From the NCBI GenBank assembly GCA_027058925.1, contig JALTAS010000115.1, forward strand, positions 1 to 12,141: 12,141 nucleotides of DNA. The letters are read 5' to 3'. Positions 6,599 through 12,141 of this stretch are shown piece by piece. The position numbers were made by a program, and so were the translations under genes. The first letter of the stretch is position 1, and every line of letters starts with the position of its first letter. The notes beneath the pieces are model-generated. The model was not told where the DNA came from. It did not search any database and saw only the letters and a program-made list of their open reading frames with translations. The stretch comes from Persephonella sp. Lineage in GTDB: Bacteria; Aquificota; Aquificia; Aquificales; Hydrogenothermaceae.

Positions 6599-7254
6599 TA
6601 CTCACCTAAGTTCTGGTGTCTGAGCATCTTTCCTTCTTTCATATAAATAACTTCTTCTGCAAGGTTTGTTGCTATATCTGCAACCCTTTCAAGGTTTGAT
6701 GATACAGTTATCAGTCTTATTCCAACTTTTATATTTTTGGGATCCTCAACCATATATGTGTATATCTCTCTTATTATCTGTTCGTGAAGAGCATCAACCT
6801 TATCGTCTCTTGATATAACCTCTCTTGCAAGTTCTGTATCTAAAGTCTCAAGTGATTTCACCGCGTCCCTGACCATACCTATAACTATATCCGTCATAAC
6901 AGGGAGATCAACATACTCTTTAAGTTTAGGTTTTGTTAAAATCCTTTCTGCCTGCTCTTTTATATTTTCTGCATGATCTCCTATACGCTCAAGATCCCTG
7001 TTGACAAATAGATCCATAACAAGCATTCTCAGATATTTTGCTTCAGGCTGAAATCTTGCTATTGTTGTTATTATCAGAGTCTCATTTTCTACCTCCATCT
7101 GATCAACCTGAGGCTCAAGTTCATCAACAACTTTGAGGTACTCAGGGTTATGCTCAATTATAGCTTTGACAGCATTTTCAATCATAAGATCTGCAAGCTC
7201 AGCCATCTTTATAAGGCTGTCTCTAATTTTTTCAAGTCTTGGTTTTAAAAGCAT
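6598..7254 (-). CDS. phoU: Phosphate signalling protein PhoU
   Basis: PhoU is a cytoplasmic, peripherally membrane-bound helical protein. It links Pst transporter state to the PhoR kinase and represses the Pho response when phosphate is plentiful. The 218 residues give two three-helix repeats. Each carries the acidic metal-binding signature: E89 and D93 in LERIGDHAEN, and E189 and D193 in LERVADIATN. Length and motif spacing are normal. The ATG is preceded by AAAGGGGGA, and the gene begins 11 bases after pstB. Its stop overlaps the start of the kinase gene by one base. The order pstB-phoU-phoR fits a Pst-PhoU-PhoR signalling complex. Confidence 0.94.
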   Translation of the reverse strand: MLLKPRLEKIRDSLIKMAELADLMIENAVKAIIEHNPEYLKVVDELEPQVDQMEVENETLIITTIARFQPEAKYLRMLVMDLFVNRDLERIGDHAENIKEQAERILTKPKLKEYVDLPVMTDIVIGMVRDAVKSLETLDTELAREVISRDDKVDALHEQIIREIYTYMVEDPKNIKVGIRLITVSSNLERVADIATNLAEEVIYMKEGKMLRHQNLGE

Positions 7255-7265
7255 AATTTCCCCCT

Positions 7266-8033
7266 TTATCCAAATCTTCCACTGACGTAATCCTCTGTCA
7301 GTTTTTCTTTAGGTGCTGTAAATATGATATCAGTTTTATCAAACTCAATAAGTTCTCCAAGATACATAAATGCTGTGTAATCAGAAACTCTTGCAGCCTG
7401 CTGCATGTTGTGTGTAACGATTATTATCGTTACGGTCTCTTTTAATGATACAACAAGTTCCTCTATCTTACTTGTTGATATTGGGTCAAGGGCTGATGTA
7501 GGTTCGTCAAAAAGAAGAACTTCTGGCTCAACAGCAAGAGCCCTTGCTATAACAAGCCTCTGTTGCTGACCGCCAGACAGACCAGATGCAGAATCTTTTA
7601 ACCTATCTTTTACTTCATCCCACAAAGCAGCTTGCTTTAATGCTTTCTCAACCTTTTCTTCCAGTATCCTTTTGTCTTTTATTCCTCTCAGCTTAAGTCC
7701 ATATGCAACATTGTCAAATATGCTCATTGGAAATGGTGTTGGTTTTTGAAAAACCATACCTACTTTTGATCTCAGTTTTATAAGATCATAATCATCTTTC
7801 AGTATATTTTCCCCATCCAACAGTATTTCTCCTTTATATCTGTTTCCAGGATAGAGATCATGCATTCTGTTGAATGATCTAAGAAGAGTAGTCTTACCGC
7901 ATCCTGATGGGCCTATAAGTGCTGTTACCTTTTTTTCATAAACAGGAATATTTATCTTTTTCAGTGCTGGATCTTTTGAACCAGCATACCAGAAATAAAA
8001 ATCTTTAACCTTTATTTTTTCCCTATCAGCCAT
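7266..8033 (-). CDS. pstB: Phosphate ABC transporter ATP-binding protein PstB
   Basis: PstB is the ATPase of the high-affinity phosphate importer, acting as a dimer on the cytoplasmic face of PstCA. At 255 residues it is the usual length. Its motifs are intact: Walker [10 protein letters not shown] (41-49), the Q-loop glutamine Q96 in [12 protein letters not shown] (94-105, a PstB hallmark), the signature LSGGQQQR (152-159), Walker [13 protein letters not shown] (173-184) with E177, and the switch histidine H208 in [13 protein letters not shown]. An AGGTGG ribosome site precedes the ATG. The gene begins 8 bases after pstA and ends 11 before phoU. The protein looks fully active. Confidence 0.96.
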   Translation of the reverse strand: MADREKIKVKDFYFWYAGSKDPALKKINIPVYEKKVTALIGPSGCGKTTLLRSFNRMHDLYPGNRYKGEILLDGENILKDDYDLIKLRSKVGMVFQKPTPFPMSIFDNVAYGLKLRGIKDKRILEEKVEKALKQAALWDEVKDRLKDSASGLSGGQQQRLVIARALAVEPEVLLFDEPTSALDPISTSKIEELVVSLKETVTIIIVTHNMQQAARVSDYTAFMYLGELIEFDKTDIIFTAPKEKLTEDYVSGRFG

Positions 8034-8041
8034 TTATCCAC

Positions 8042-9124
8042 CTACCCTCTGTATTTCAGATGTAATATATATCTTGCAATAACGGTAACAAACAGTATAA
8101 AGAAAGTGATAACGAAAGAAGCTGCCCATGCTTTTGTATGCCAGTCTTCGTAAGGACCTGTAGCATAAACAAATATTGTTACTGTAAGTGAAGATATAGG
8201 CTCATTCATGTTCGTTGTGAAGTAAGAGTTATTAAAAGATGTAAAAAGTAAAGGAGCTGTTTCTCCTGCAACTCTTGATATTGATAGTATAATTCCTGTT
8301 AGAATTCCTGTCATTGCTGCCCTGATCACAACATCTTTTATAACATTGTAATAAGATGCCCCAAGTGCAAATGCTGCCTCTCTCAAAGACCAGGGAACAA
8401 GAGAGAGCATATTCTCGGTTGTTCTTAGAACAACAGGTATCATAATAAATGCAAGGGCTGCAGCACCTGCCCAACCGTTGAATCCCTGAATTTTGTCCAC
8501 CAATTTTGGAAGGAGAAAGACAAACAAAAAAACACCAAAAAGAACTGTTATAAGCGTAGTTGTAAGATTTAGCAGTTTAACTGCCCTTTCTGAAGATATC
8601 CTTACTATTTTGAGCAGTATGTTTGTTGTGAACAGGTTTAGAATTGAGCCAAATAGGAAGGACAGTATAGCAGAAAGAAATGCCACAGCCAGAATACCAC
8701 CTAAATTGATATGACCTATGGGTTTAACGAGTATAGCATAGATAAAAGTTCCAACAACTATAGATGGGACGCTAACCATTATGTCTGATAGTATAGATAC
8801 AGTTTTTGAAAATTTTGTTCCTCTCGCATACTCTGCAATAAAAATTCCTGCAAGCATTCCTACAGGAACACCTATAATCACAGCAAAAAACACTATCTCA
8901 AGCTGGCCGACAAAAGCGTTTCTCAGTCCTCCACCGGGTATTCCGGGGGGAGCAGGATCTTCTGTGAAAAGCTCAAGGTTAAGACCTGATATACCGTGTC
9001 TCAAAACATCAAACAGTATAAAACCGAGCCAGAACAATCCAAAAAAAGCAGCAGCTGTTGATAAAGAAAGAGCAATCCAGCTTATTATCTTCCTTCTTCT
9101 TACGTATCTTTCTTCATATCTCAT
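8042..9124 (-). CDS. pstA: Phosphate ABC transporter permease PstA, with an internal insertion
   Basis: PstA is an inner-membrane permease that pairs with PstC. The core is typical: an N-terminal helix (about 15-40), the periplasmic segment EDPAPPGIPGGGLRNA (55-70), VGVPVGM-type helices (74-98), SDIMVSVPSIVVG (113-125), the cytoplasmic coupling loop REAAFALGASYYNVIKDV (249-265) and GETAPLLFT (288-296). At 360 residues it is longer than E. coli PstA (about 296). The excess lies between GTFIYAILVKPIGH (125-138) and FNGWAGAAALAFIMIP (215-230), where ordinary PstA runs straight on. The insert of about 76 residues holds two hydrophobic stretches (about 141-170 and 187-207), joined by a basic loop KIVRISSERAVK. 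Its ATG overlaps the pstC stop as ATGA. The frame is unbroken. Confidence 0.92.
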   Translation of the reverse strand: MRYEERYVRRRKIISWIALSLSTAAAFFGLFWLGFILFDVLRHGISGLNLELFTEDPAPPGIPGGGLRNAFVGQLEIVFFAVIIGVPVGMLAGIFIAEYARGTKFSKTVSILSDIMVSVPSIVVGTFIYAILVKPIGHINLGGILAVAFLSAILSFLFGSILNLFTTNILLKIVRISSERAVKLLNLTTTLITVLFGVFLFVFLLPKLVDKIQGFNGWAGAAALAFIMIPVVLRTTENMLSLVPWSLREAAFALGASYYNVIKDVVIRAAMTGILTGIILSISRVAGETAPLLFTSFNNSYFTTNMNEPISSLTVTIFVYATGPYEDWHTKAWAASFVITFFILFVTVIARYILHLKYRG

Positions 9125-10062
9125 CTTGAGTATCCCCTTTCAGCTTTAAGGAGAAAGAATTTTGCCAGAGCAAGTATCACAAAGCTGAGAACAAACAGTA
9201 TAAGGGCAAGATAAAAAAGAGATGATAAGTATATATCTGAATCAGCCTCTGTGAACTCATTTGCAAGGGTAACTGTTATTGTTGCAGCAGCATCAAACAG
9301 AGATGTTGTAATCTCGTGTCTGTTTCCTAAGACAAAAGCAACAGCCATTGTTTCTCCTAAAGCCCTCCCAAGGGCTAAAACAATTCCCCCATAAATTCCC
9401 AGTTTTGCATAAGGTATCATAACATCCTTCACAACATCCCATTTTGTTGCACCAAGTGCATAAGCAGACTCTTTCATAAGGTCAGGAGTAAGATTAAGTG
9501 AGTCTCTTGCCACACTTGCTATAAAAGGAATGATCATAATGCTTAAAACTACACTTGCTGTAAAAAGATCAATTCCCTGAGGTGTCCCTTCAAATATCTT
9601 TCCTATTAAAGGGATCTGTCCCAATGTTTTCTGAATGGCAGGTTCTATGTATTCTGACATTATTGGTGCCAGTGTAAAAAGCCCCCACATTCCGTATATG
9701 ATACTCGGGATAGCTGCGAGCATCTCTATAGCAATTCCTACAGGTGTTTTTAAAAAATGGGGGGAAACCTCAGCCAAAAAGATAGCTATTCCCAGAGCCA
9801 TAGGGATTGCCAGAGTTAGAGATAAAATTGTTATAACAACAGTTCCAAAAAGTGGAGCTGCTGCGCCGAATATCTGTTTAACAGGATCCCAGTTCTGGGT
9901 TATTATAAAGTTGATTATTCCAAACCTATGAATCGCCAGAGATGATTCTTTGTAGAGGACTAAAATTATCAGAAGGATCAGTGTTAATACAAGAAAAGAA
10001 GCAGAAAAGGAAATTATCCCGAAAAATATATCTTTCAAGGGTGGTTTTCCTATTTTTTTCAT
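9121..10062 (-). CDS. pstC: Phosphate ABC transporter permease PstC
   Basis: PstC is the second inner-membrane permease of the phosphate importer. From the ATG chosen here it has 313 residues, close to E. coli PstC. It has an N-terminal helix (about 12-37), the periplasmic NWDPVKQIFGAAAPLFGT (57-74), the helices IPMALGIAIFLAEVSP (86-101) and MLAAIPSIIYGMWGLF (114-129), the coupling loop KESAYALGATKWDVVKDV (197-214) and LGRALGETMAVAFVLGN (231-247). An in-frame ATG at 10110 would add 16 residues (MPIFVIMNTDINQVGV), but it lies inside a terminator hairpin and has no ribosome site. The ATG at 10092 also has none. The ATG at 10062 follows CAGGTAGGAGTA and yields MKKIGKPPLKD, a normal PstC start. 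Separated from pstS by about 105 bases. Confidence 0.94.
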   Translation of the reverse strand: MKKIGKPPLKDIFFGIISFSASFLVLTLILLIILVLYKESSLAIHRFGIINFIITQNWDPVKQIFGAAAPLFGTVVITILSLTLAIPMALGIAIFLAEVSPHFLKTPVGIAIEMLAAIPSIIYGMWGLFTLAPIMSEYIEPAIQKTLGQIPLIGKIFEGTPQGIDLFTASVVLSIMIIPFIASVARDSLNLTPDLMKESAYALGATKWDVVKDVMIPYAKLGIYGGIVLALGRALGETMAVAFVLGNRHEITTSLFDAAATITVTLANEFTEADSDIYLSSLFYLALILFVLSFVILALAKFFLLKAERGYSR

Positions 10063-10090
10063 TACTCCTACCTGATTTATATCTGTATTC

Positions 10091-10096
10091 ATTATA
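10091..10096 (-). promoter_or_regulatory. possible internal -10 element before pstC
   Basis: On the minus strand TTGTTATAATG contains an exact TATAAT just past the second terminator hairpin. A start about 7 bases on would give a short leader to the pstC ATG at 10062. The hexamer 17 bases upstream (TGGGCT) matches TTGACA weakly and lies in the hairpin. It would supply the downstream genes independently of pstS, but could be chance. Confidence 0.28.
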
Positions 10097-10097
10097 A

Positions 10098-10120
10098 CAA
10101 AAATGGGCATAAAAGCCCAT
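10098..10120 (-). terminator. intrinsic terminator between pstS and pstC (proximal to pstC)
   Basis: Read on the minus strand: stem ATGGGC (10120-10115), loop TTTTAT, stem GCCCAT (10108-10103), then T residues to 10099. That is a six-base-pair stem with four G:C pairs and a five-T run counting the last stem base. It lies about 50 bases past the pstS stop, inside an otherwise uninterrupted operon, so it probably terminates partially and lowers expression of the distal genes relative to pstS. Confidence 0.68.
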
Positions 10121-10121
10121 G

Positions 10122-10141
10122 AAAAAGTGCTAAGATTAGCA
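10122..10141 (-). terminator. weaker terminator-like hairpin immediately before the first
   Basis: The minus strand reads TGCTA-ATCT-TAGCA (10141-10128), one C, then TTTTT (10126-10122). The five-base-pair stem is weaker than the neighbouring one, but the T-run follows directly. The pair would act as tandem terminators. The underlying 14-base near-palindrome (TGCTAAGATTAGCA) could instead be a protein site. Confidence 0.42.
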
Positions 10142-10167
10142 GGCAGGGATGTGATTGGAAAGTCCTT

Positions 10168-11172
10168 TTATGGATGAATTCCTTTTTCTTTCCAGTAATT
10201 AAATATTTTCTGTTTCAACTTTTCTGGAAGAGGAACATAATCAAGTCTTTCTGCGATTTTGTCCCCTTTTTCAAAAGCCCACTTGAAAAATCTGTTTACC
10301 TTTTTGTTTGTTTCTGTTTTTTCTCTCGCCTCAAGAATAAATGAAGCTCCTGCTATAGGCCATGCTTTCTTTCCTGGTGCATTTACCATCCAGAGATAAA
10401 AATCTTTTTTAGGATCAAAGTTTGCTGTGGCTCCCGCTGCTTTAAATGTTTCTATGCTTGGTGCAACAAAATTTCCTGCAGGGTTTTTCAGGAGAGTGTA
10501 TGCAAGCTTATTTTGCTTTGCGTAGGCAAACTCAACATATCCTATTGAGTATTTCAATCTTTTAACATAGTTTGCAACACCTTCATTTCCTTTCCCACCT
10601 ATTCCAACAGGCCATTTGACAGCTTTTCCTGATCCTACCTTTTCCTTCCATTCTGGACATGCACCTGAAAGGTATGTTGTAAATATCGCTGTTGTTCCTG
10701 AGCCGTCAGCCCTGTGAACTACCTGTATCTCTTTATGGGGAAGGTTCAGTTCTGGGTTTATTTTTTTTAGATGTTTGTTATCCCAGTATTTGATTTTACC
10801 AAGGTATATGTTGCATATAGCTTTTGAATCAAGTTTAAGCTGGCCGGATTTTACACCTGGAATGTTAACGACAGGAACAACCCCGCCTATTATTGCAGGA
10901 AACTGATAAAGTTTGTATTTATCAAGCTTTTCTGGTGGAAGAGGAGCATCAGATGCTCCAAAATCAACCGTTCTGTTTTTTATCTGTCTAACTCCACCAC
11001 CTGATCCGATAGACTGGTAATTCAGCTTTATACCTGTTTCTTTATAATACATGTAAGCCCAGGCCGCATATACAGGATAAGGGAATGTTGCACCTGCTCC
11101 ATTTATTGTTTCTCCGGCGATCGCTACATTTAACAATCCTGCTACAACAACACCTGCCGTAAATTTTTTCAT
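10168..11172 (-). CDS. pstS: Periplasmic phosphate-binding protein PstS
   Basis: PstS captures phosphate in the periplasm and delivers it to PstCA. The 334 residues begin with a signal peptide (MKK, hydrophobic core 7-18, probable cut near AIA at 17-19) and have no lipobox cysteine, so it is soluble as in Gram-negative bacteria. Phosphate-binding segments are visible: GAGATFPYP (25-33), SIGSGGGVRQI (55-65), VDFGASDAP (69-77) and RADGSGTTAIF (154-164). Two cysteines (C120, C172) could form a disulfide. Length is usual. AAGGAGG lies eight bases before the ATG, among the strongest ribosome sites here. It starts 13 bases after the barrel-protein gene and is followed by tandem terminators, an arrangement expected to keep PstS more abundant than the permease. 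Confidence 0.95.
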   Translation of the reverse strand: MKKFTAGVVVAGLLNVAIAGETINGAGATFPYPVYAAWAYMYYKETGIKLNYQSIGSGGGVRQIKNRTVDFGASDAPLPPEKLDKYKLYQFPAIIGGVVPVVNIPGVKSGQLKLDSKAICNIYLGKIKYWDNKHLKKINPELNLPHKEIQVVHRADGSGTTAIFTTYLSGACPEWKEKVGSGKAVKWPVGIGGKGNEGVANYVKRLKYSIGYVEFAYAKQNKLAYTLLKNPAGNFVAPSIETFKAAGATANFDPKKDFYLWMVNAPGKKAWPIAGASFILEAREKTETNKKVNRFFKWAFEKGDKIAERLDYVPLPEKLKQKIFNYWKEKGIHP

Positions 11173-11185
11173 TTTTAATCCTCCT

Positions 11186-12141
11186 TTAATAATGAACTTC
11201 TGCAGTTATCATATATTTTTTGTAATCTTTGCTGTCAACCTTATCATAATCTGCTGTTATTCCATTTACAATCCATGTTACATACTTGTTCATATGCCAT
11301 GCGATACCGTATATGTACATCTTTCTGTCGTATGTGTCCTTCTTAGAGTTCCATCTGTCGTATCTTCCGAAAATTGATATCTTGTGTTCCAAAACAGGTC
11401 TGATCTCAAAGTTAAATGAGTACCCATTCCCTTTGTTTTCTGATCCTTTATACCAGTCAGACTTTATATACTGACCGGCCACAAGGAATAAAGGCTGGTT
11501 ATAAACACCGTGTATCTGGTAAACAGTGAGATCTTTGTCTGATCCTCTATGGTTGAAGCTGTTTAATGCATGGAGTGATACATTTGCGTATGTCTGTGAA
11601 AGGGGTTTGGGTTTTTTCTTTCCACCACCAAGTATGTGCCATGTTGCCCTGCCTTCTATCATAGGTTTGTTTCCTTTATCACCTTTGTCTTTTCTTCCTA
11701 TATGATCATACCCTTCACCATCAAACACACCATATTCTGCAGAAAAGTATTCTGTTTTTGTTTTAAACTCTATTCCTGCATCTGCTGAAGGGAGAAGATG
11801 GGCACCATCTTTAGACTCATAAAATGTTTTTGAAATGGATCTAAACCACCAACCTGAATGTTCTTCATAATCAAGCCATGATGTATGTGCTATACCAAGC
11901 TCAAATGCTGTTGCAGGTATTATTTTTGAGATATCTTTATAAAGGTAAAGATGCTTTATCTTAAAGTTGATCTCCTTTCCTTCATCCGGATCTTCGTTGT
12001 GGTTCTGTTTTGTTACATCAAGTGTAAATCTGAAATGATCCTTTTCATTGAAGAAAAATTTTGTTACAAAGTATCCCCTTCTGACCTCAAAATTTCCTTC
12101 GTCTGTTCCATTATTTCTGTCTGTAAAGGTGTATCCTATAT
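11186..12141 (-). CDS. Outer-membrane beta-barrel protein, porin-like (5' end outside window)
   Basis: The frame is open from the right edge to the TAA and gives 317 visible residues. Its start and signal peptide lie beyond the window. Starting it at the internal GTG (11728) would cut through the conserved part. The sequence is a succession of short alternating polar/aromatic strands, such as FEVRRGYFVTKFFFN, HFRFTLDVTKQ, EFKTKTEYFSAEYG, KISIFGRYDRW and KMYIYGIAWHM, separated by charged turns. It ends in ITAEVHY, an aromatic end typical of outer-membrane barrels. Two lysine-rich segments, near residues 149-159 (GRKDKGDKGNKP) and 171-179 (GGGKKKPKP), resemble exposed loops. The strand pattern recalls phosphate-selective porins of the OprO/OprP type, and the 13-base gap to pstS supports phosphate entry. 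The family itself is not certain from what is visible. Confidence 0.7.
   Translation of the reverse strand, partial: IGYTFTDRNNGTDEGNFEVRRGYFVTKFFFNEKDHFRFTLDVTKQNHNEDPDEGKEINFKIKHLYLYKDISKIIPATAFELGIAHTSWLDYEEHSGWWFRSISKTFYESKDGAHLLPSADAGIEFKTKTEYFSAEYGVFDGEGYDHIGRKDKGDKGNKPMIEGRATWHILGGGKKKPKPLSQTYANVSLHALNSFNHRGSDKDLTVYQIHGVYNQPLFLVAGQYIKSDWYKGSENKGNGYSFNFEIRPVLEHKISIFGRYDRWNSKKDTYDRKMYIYGIAWHMNKYVTWIVNGITADYDKVDSKDYKKYMITAEVHY

Noticed and set aside
8781..9149. Plus-strand open frame of 122 codons opposite pstA
   Set aside because: It mirrors a well-conserved permease gene and its proline-rich segment is the complement of the PstA APPGIPGGG region. Similar shadow frames at 8493-8714, 9635-9931, 4267-4455 and 11192-11474, and a minus-strand one at 8232-8474, were dropped for the same reason.
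10063..10110. N-terminal extension of PstC from the ATG at 10110
   Set aside because: The codon lies in the loop of a terminator hairpin, has no ribosome site, and gives an N-terminus unlike PstC. The ATG at 10062 fits on all counts.
10128..10141. Near-palindrome TGCTAAGATTAGCA as a transcription-factor operator (PHO box)
   Set aside because: It does not resemble the direct-repeat PHO box I know, and it lies after pstS and is followed by a T-run, so a terminator hairpin is the simpler reading.
11186..11728. A separate 180-residue protein starting at the internal GTG (11728)
   Set aside because: The same frame stays open to the window edge with continuous beta-barrel-like sequence, so this is the 3' part of a longer gene.
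1..12141. Mobile elements, CRISPR arrays, tRNA or rRNA genes
   Set aside because: No transposase, terminal inverted repeats, regularly spaced repeats or RNA gene signatures were seen, and coding sequence occupies almost the whole window.

Overview
This AT-rich window codes almost edge to edge and reads as a thermophilic, Gram-negative chemolithotroph of the Aquificota, most likely Hydrogenothermaceae and Persephonella-like. The reasons are lysine- and AGA/AGG-rich coding, strong AGGAGG-type ribosome sites, an outer-membrane barrel protein, a PstS with a signal peptide but no lipobox, and a glucosylglycerate (GG) gene set like the one reported for Persephonella marina. The genus is an inference.

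Layout. Positions 1-52 probably hold the last codons of an upstream gene. A plus-strand cysteine synthase (cysM-like, TTG start) follows at 104-1051. Everything else is on the minus strand. In transcription order it is: an outer-membrane beta-barrel protein cut by the right edge, pstS, two tandem hairpin/T-tract terminators, pstC, pstA, pstB, phoU, a phoR-type histidine kinase, gpgP, a glycerate 2-kinase, ggs and gpgS. From pstC to gpgS the genes overlap or are at most 11 nt apart, so they are likely one transcript. gpgS converges on cysM and their stop codons overlap by 3 bp. The only noncoding stretches are 53-103 and 10063-10167.

How the genes work together. The barrel protein could admit phosphate through the outer membrane. 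PstS binds it in the periplasm, PstCA with PstB imports it, and PhoU with the kinase reports supply. Fused behind this is a complete GG (compatible solute) module with two routes. GpgS plus GpgP makes GG from NDP-glucose and 3-phosphoglycerate and releases phosphate. Ggs makes GG in one step from NDP-glucose and D-glycerate. The glycerate kinase joins the two acceptor pools through 2-phosphoglycerate.

Most interesting points: the physical fusion of phosphate sensing and transport to osmolyte synthesis; a PstA with about 76 extra residues that look like two additional membrane helices; tandem terminators that should make PstS exceed PstCAB; and a PhoR with no membrane segment and no adjacent phoB. 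No RNA genes, mobile elements or CRISPR arrays were seen.
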